A stretch of 64,000 bases of DNA. Origin: Helicobacter cappadocius. GTDB lineage: Bacteria > Campylobacterota > Campylobacteria > Campylobacterales > Helicobacteraceae. Shown here one piece after another: positions 61,952 through 64,000 of the stretch (position 1 is its first letter; each line of letters begins with the position of its first letter). The DNA lies in assembly GCF_030688855.1 (NCBI RefSeq), contig NZ_JAUYZK010000009.1, forward strand, positions 1 to 64,000, written 5' to 3'. The notes beneath the pieces are model-generated. The model was not told the DNA's origin and did not search any database. It worked only from the letters and a program-made list of their open reading frames with translations. The position numbers and the translations under genes were made by a program.

Positions 61952-62488
61952 TTATTTCTTAGCAGTTTTACCGGCTTTGCGAATGATTGTTTCATCGCTA
62001 TACTTAATACCCTTACCTTTGTATGGCTCAGGAGGTCTGAATTCTCTAATTTCAGCAGCAATCTGTCCGATTTGTTGCTTATCACTACCTTTGATAGTAA
62101 TAGTATTTTTCTCAACACTCATATCAACACCCTCTGGAATCGGATATTTAACAGGGTGACTAAAACCTAATGCTAACTCCAACGTTTTACCAACAACAGC
62201 AGCCTTGTAACCAACTCCATTAATTTCTAAAACCTTTGTGAAGCCCGTTGTCATGCCCAAAACTATATTATTCGCCAAAGAACGATATGTTCCCCAATAT
62301 GCACGAGATTGAGGCTCGTTATCTACGGATTTAAAAGTCAATTCATTTGCATTCAATTCAATATGAACCCTTCCGTATGTTTCAAGCTCTTTAATATTTT
62401 TACCGCTTTTAAACACAATTTTGCTTCCTTGAACACTAGTTTCAACAGTGTTTGGAATGCTAATAGGTCTTTTTCCAACTCTTGACAT
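61952..62488 (-). CDS. rplF: 50S ribosomal protein L6
   Basis: L6 lies near the factor-binding site of the large subunit. The 178-residue protein starts [19 protein letters not shown], contains [20 protein letters not shown] near 94, and ends with the signature [20 protein letters not shown] near 150. It follows rpsH by 9 bp. Confidence 0.97.
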   Translation of the reverse strand: MSRVGKRPISIPNTVETSVQGSKIVFKSGKNIKELETYGRVHIELNANELTFKSVDNEPQSRAYWGTYRSLANNIVLGMTTGFTKVLEINGVGYKAAVVGKTLELALGFSHPVKYPIPEGVDMSVEKNTITIKGSDKQQIGQIAAEIREFRPPEPYKGKGIKYSDETIIRKAGKTAKK

Positions 62489-62497
62489 ATTTTTCTC

Positions 62498-62893
62498 CTA
62501 CCATATACTACAAAGTGCTTCGCCGCCTACATTTTGCATATAAGCTTCTTCGTTAGCGATAACACCTTTACTTGTGCTAACTACAATTGTACCGTAACCA
62601 TTTTTGAATTTTTTTAATTCATTCCTGCCTTTATAAACTCTTCTCCCAGGCTTACTAATTCTCTTGATTTCATTAATGAGAGGAAGACCTCTTTCATCGT
62701 AGGCCAGTTGAACCGAAATAGATTGTTTGCCATCTTTGTCATTCACATTATAGTCCTTAACAAAACCTTTTGCCTTAAATACATCAAGTACAGACACAAC
62801 GATTTTTGCATAATAAAGAGTCGTAACCTCTAACCTTCTCATCGAAGCATTCCTAAGTCGAGTCAATGAATCTGCTATTATATCATTTACCAT
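62498..62893 (-). CDS. rpsH: 30S ribosomal protein S8
   Basis: S8 is a primary binder of the 16S central domain. The 131 residues start [20 protein letters not shown], include [20 protein letters not shown] near 83, and end [18 protein letters not shown], the S8 C-terminal pattern. It is 9 bp from rpsN. Confidence 0.97.
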   Translation of the reverse strand: MVNDIIADSLTRLRNASMRRLEVTTLYYAKIVVSVLDVFKAKGFVKDYNVNDKDGKQSISVQLAYDERGLPLINEIKRISKPGRRVYKGRNELKKFKNGYGTIVVSTSKGVIANEEAYMQNVGGEALCSIW

Positions 62894-62902
62894 ATTTTTT
62901 CC

Positions 62903-63088
62903 TTACCAACTAGCTTTTCTAAGTCCAGGTATTAAACCTTCATTACCCATTTTTCTCAAACATACTCTACAAAGTCCAAAATCTCTATATACGGAATGCG
63001 GCCTACCACAAACCTGACATCTACTGTATGCTCTAGCACTGAACTTAGCTTTTCTCTTTGTCTTAGCTATCATAGATTTTTTTGCCAT
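62903..63088 (-). CDS. rpsN: 30S ribosomal protein S14, zinc-binding (type Z)
   Basis: The ATG at 63088 ([19 protein letters not shown]) gives 61 residues; the longer frame overlaps rplE without a ribosome site. Two CxxC pairs, CQVCGRPHS and CRVCLRK, define the zinc-ribbon form of S14. It lies between rplE and rpsH. Confidence 0.97.
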   Translation of the reverse strand: MAKKSMIAKTKRKAKFSARAYSRCQVCGRPHSVYRDFGLCRVCLRKMGNEGLIPGLRKASW

Positions 63089-63089
63089 T

Positions 63090-63635
63090 TTATTTTCCTT
63101 TTGCAAATGGCATACCAAGTAATTCTAATAACTTGAATGCCTCCTTGTCATTATTTGTAGAAGTAACTATTGTAATATTCATACCATGTGTAACCATAAT
63201 ATCATCATATACAACTTCAGGGAACATAAGTTGCTCATTTAAGCCAAAACTATAATTTCCTCTACCATCAAATCCATTTCTTGATACCCCTCTAAAATCC
63301 TTAACCCTAGGTAATGAAATCACAATGAGTTTTTCTAGAAAATTATACATTTGATTCCCACGCAAAGTAACCTTAACACCCATTGGCATACCTTCTCTCA
63401 TTTTAAATCCAGCAACGGATTTTTTTGCCAATGTAATAATAGCTTTTTGACCCGCTATCAATGAGATAGTATCTGCGATATTTTGCATTATCTTAGTATC
63501 TTTTGCGTGATCACCAGCACCTACACTAATGACAATTTTTTCTAGTTTTGGCAATAACATAGGATTTTTTATGCCAAGCTCTTCAGAAAGTTTTGTCTTT
63601 ATTTCTTCTTGATAAATTTTTTTCAAGCCAAACAT
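63090..63635 (-). CDS. rplE: 50S ribosomal protein L5
   Basis: L5 binds 5S rRNA and contacts P-site tRNA. The 181 residues start [20 protein letters not shown]. They contain [19 protein letters not shown] near 29, [20 protein letters not shown] near 130 and [20 protein letters not shown] near 151. It begins 2 bp after rplX. Confidence 0.97.
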   Translation of the reverse strand: MFGLKKIYQEEIKTKLSEELGIKNPMLLPKLEKIVISVGAGDHAKDTKIMQNIADTISLIAGQKAIITLAKKSVAGFKMREGMPMGVKVTLRGNQMYNFLEKLIVISLPRVKDFRGVSRNGFDGRGNYSFGLNEQLMFPEVVYDDIMVTHGMNITIVTSTNNDKEAFKLLELLGMPFAKGK

Positions 63636-63637
63636 AG

Positions 63638-63871
63638 TTATTTCTCCTCCGCTTTCTTGACATTAGAAATACTCATCGGCATTTCTTTGTTAATAAAGCC
63701 ACCCTTAGGTTCATTTTCTGTAGGCTTAACAGTTTTCTTTGCAATCTTACAGCCTTCCACAATAACTTGCGAAGTTTTTGGTAACACCGCAAGAACTTTC
63801 CCTATTTTTCCCTTATCATCACCAGCAATAACCTTAATTGTATCGCCTTTTTTTATTTTAAATTTTGTCAC
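63638..63871 (-). CDS. rplX: 50S ribosomal protein L24
   Basis: L24 is an early-assembly protein near the exit tunnel. The 77-residue KOW-domain protein ([38 protein letters not shown]) is full length for Helicobacter. It starts at a GTG whose first base is the last base of the rplN stop (TAGTG), so it is translationally coupled; CCGGAGG in the rplN end is its ribosome site. Confidence 0.95.
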   Translation of the reverse strand: MTKFKIKKGDTIKVIAGDDKGKIGKVLAVLPKTSQVIVEGCKIAKKTVKPTENEPKGGFINKEMPMSISNVKKAEEK

Positions 63872-64000
63872 TACAATACCTCCGGAGCTAACGATACTAT
63901 CTTCATAAAATTTGCATATCGCACTTCTCTACTAACAGGACCAAAAATTCTCGTTCCCATCGGTTCCTTTTTTGCATCCAAAATTACGGCCGCATTATCA
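63871..64000 (-). CDS. rplN: 50S ribosomal protein L14 (partial, N-terminus outside the window)
   Basis: The last 42 codons of rplN run in from the right edge, reading [20 protein letters not shown], then [22 protein letters not shown] and a TAG. This is the conserved L14 C-terminus. It continues the spc operon order rplN-rplX-rplE-rpsN. Confidence 0.95.
   Translation of the reverse strand, partial: DNAAVILDAKKEPMGTRIFGPVSREVRYANFMKIVSLAPEVL

Noticed and set aside
1-64000. CRISPR array, rRNA, tRNA, prophage or intact insertion sequence
   Set aside because: No regularly spaced repeats, RNA-gene signatures, transposase or phage genes were found; gaps between genes are mostly short and explained.

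Overview
The window is a 64 kb stretch of an AT-rich genome from the class Epsilonproteobacteria (Campylobacterota), almost certainly a Helicobacter species other than H. pylori. This rests on product similarity and gene order. From memory of H. pylori 26695, the runs gpsA-glyQ-NIF3-flgZ(HP0958)-waaA-rluA-lgt, fliF-fliG-fliH-dxs, sppA-purU, and nadC-nadA-psd-(two small genes)-ubiA/mqnP-comEC-dnaB are all recognisable here. The window also has a VacA-like autotransporter, a 34-residue-type insertion in DnaB, and an spc operon without rpmD. No rRNA, tRNA, CRISPR array or intact insertion sequence was seen.

Layout. Positions 1-3920 (minus strand) hold the cut-off end of a YafQ-type toxin-antitoxin pair, a 530-bp stretch without a gene, a DUF815 AAA+ ATPase, an ABC-F protein, and a broken outer-membrane-protein gene. 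Positions 4167-13367 (plus) hold ccoG, a 1626-residue VacA-like autotransporter preceded by a long leader with a small ORF, and two tandem MHS-type MFS transporters that share a perfect 277-bp tract. Positions 13426-20876 (plus) form a compact housekeeping cluster from gpsA to lgt, interrupted by a small ATPase/STAS partner-switching pair and followed by an mdtJ/mdtI-like SMR pair. Positions 20879-33387 carry mixed genes: DUF5718, an ADP-forming acyl-CoA synthetase, an orphan amino-acid ABC ATPase, uup, acnB, a Crp/Fnr regulator coupled to a PilJ-domain membrane sensor, sppA and purU.

From 33416 to the end everything is on the minus strand. In transcription order (right to left) this is the spc/alpha ribosomal cluster (rplN to rplQ with secY, map, infA, rpmJ and rpoA), msrB, the bifunctional NAD(P)HX repair enzyme, dnaB, comEC, a DUF502 protein, the mqnP-type prenyltransferase, two small genes, bpt, psd, nadA, nadC, thiL, guaA, an ApaLI-like restriction-modification pair next to the 3' relic of a TdeIII-type endonuclease, and hisC-fliF-fliG-fliH-dxs.

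Most of the window is core metabolism and information processing. Possible new biology is concentrated in four places: (i) the ATPase/STAS switch between rluA and lgt; (ii) the Crp/Fnr plus PilJ-sensor pair, in which the sensor has no visible output domain; (iii) the VacA-like autotransporter with its upstream ORF; (iv) signs of recent recombination, namely two homogenised repeat tracts and a restriction-modification locus where one system seems to have replaced another. All functional statements come from reading the sequence and family knowledge; no database search was run.
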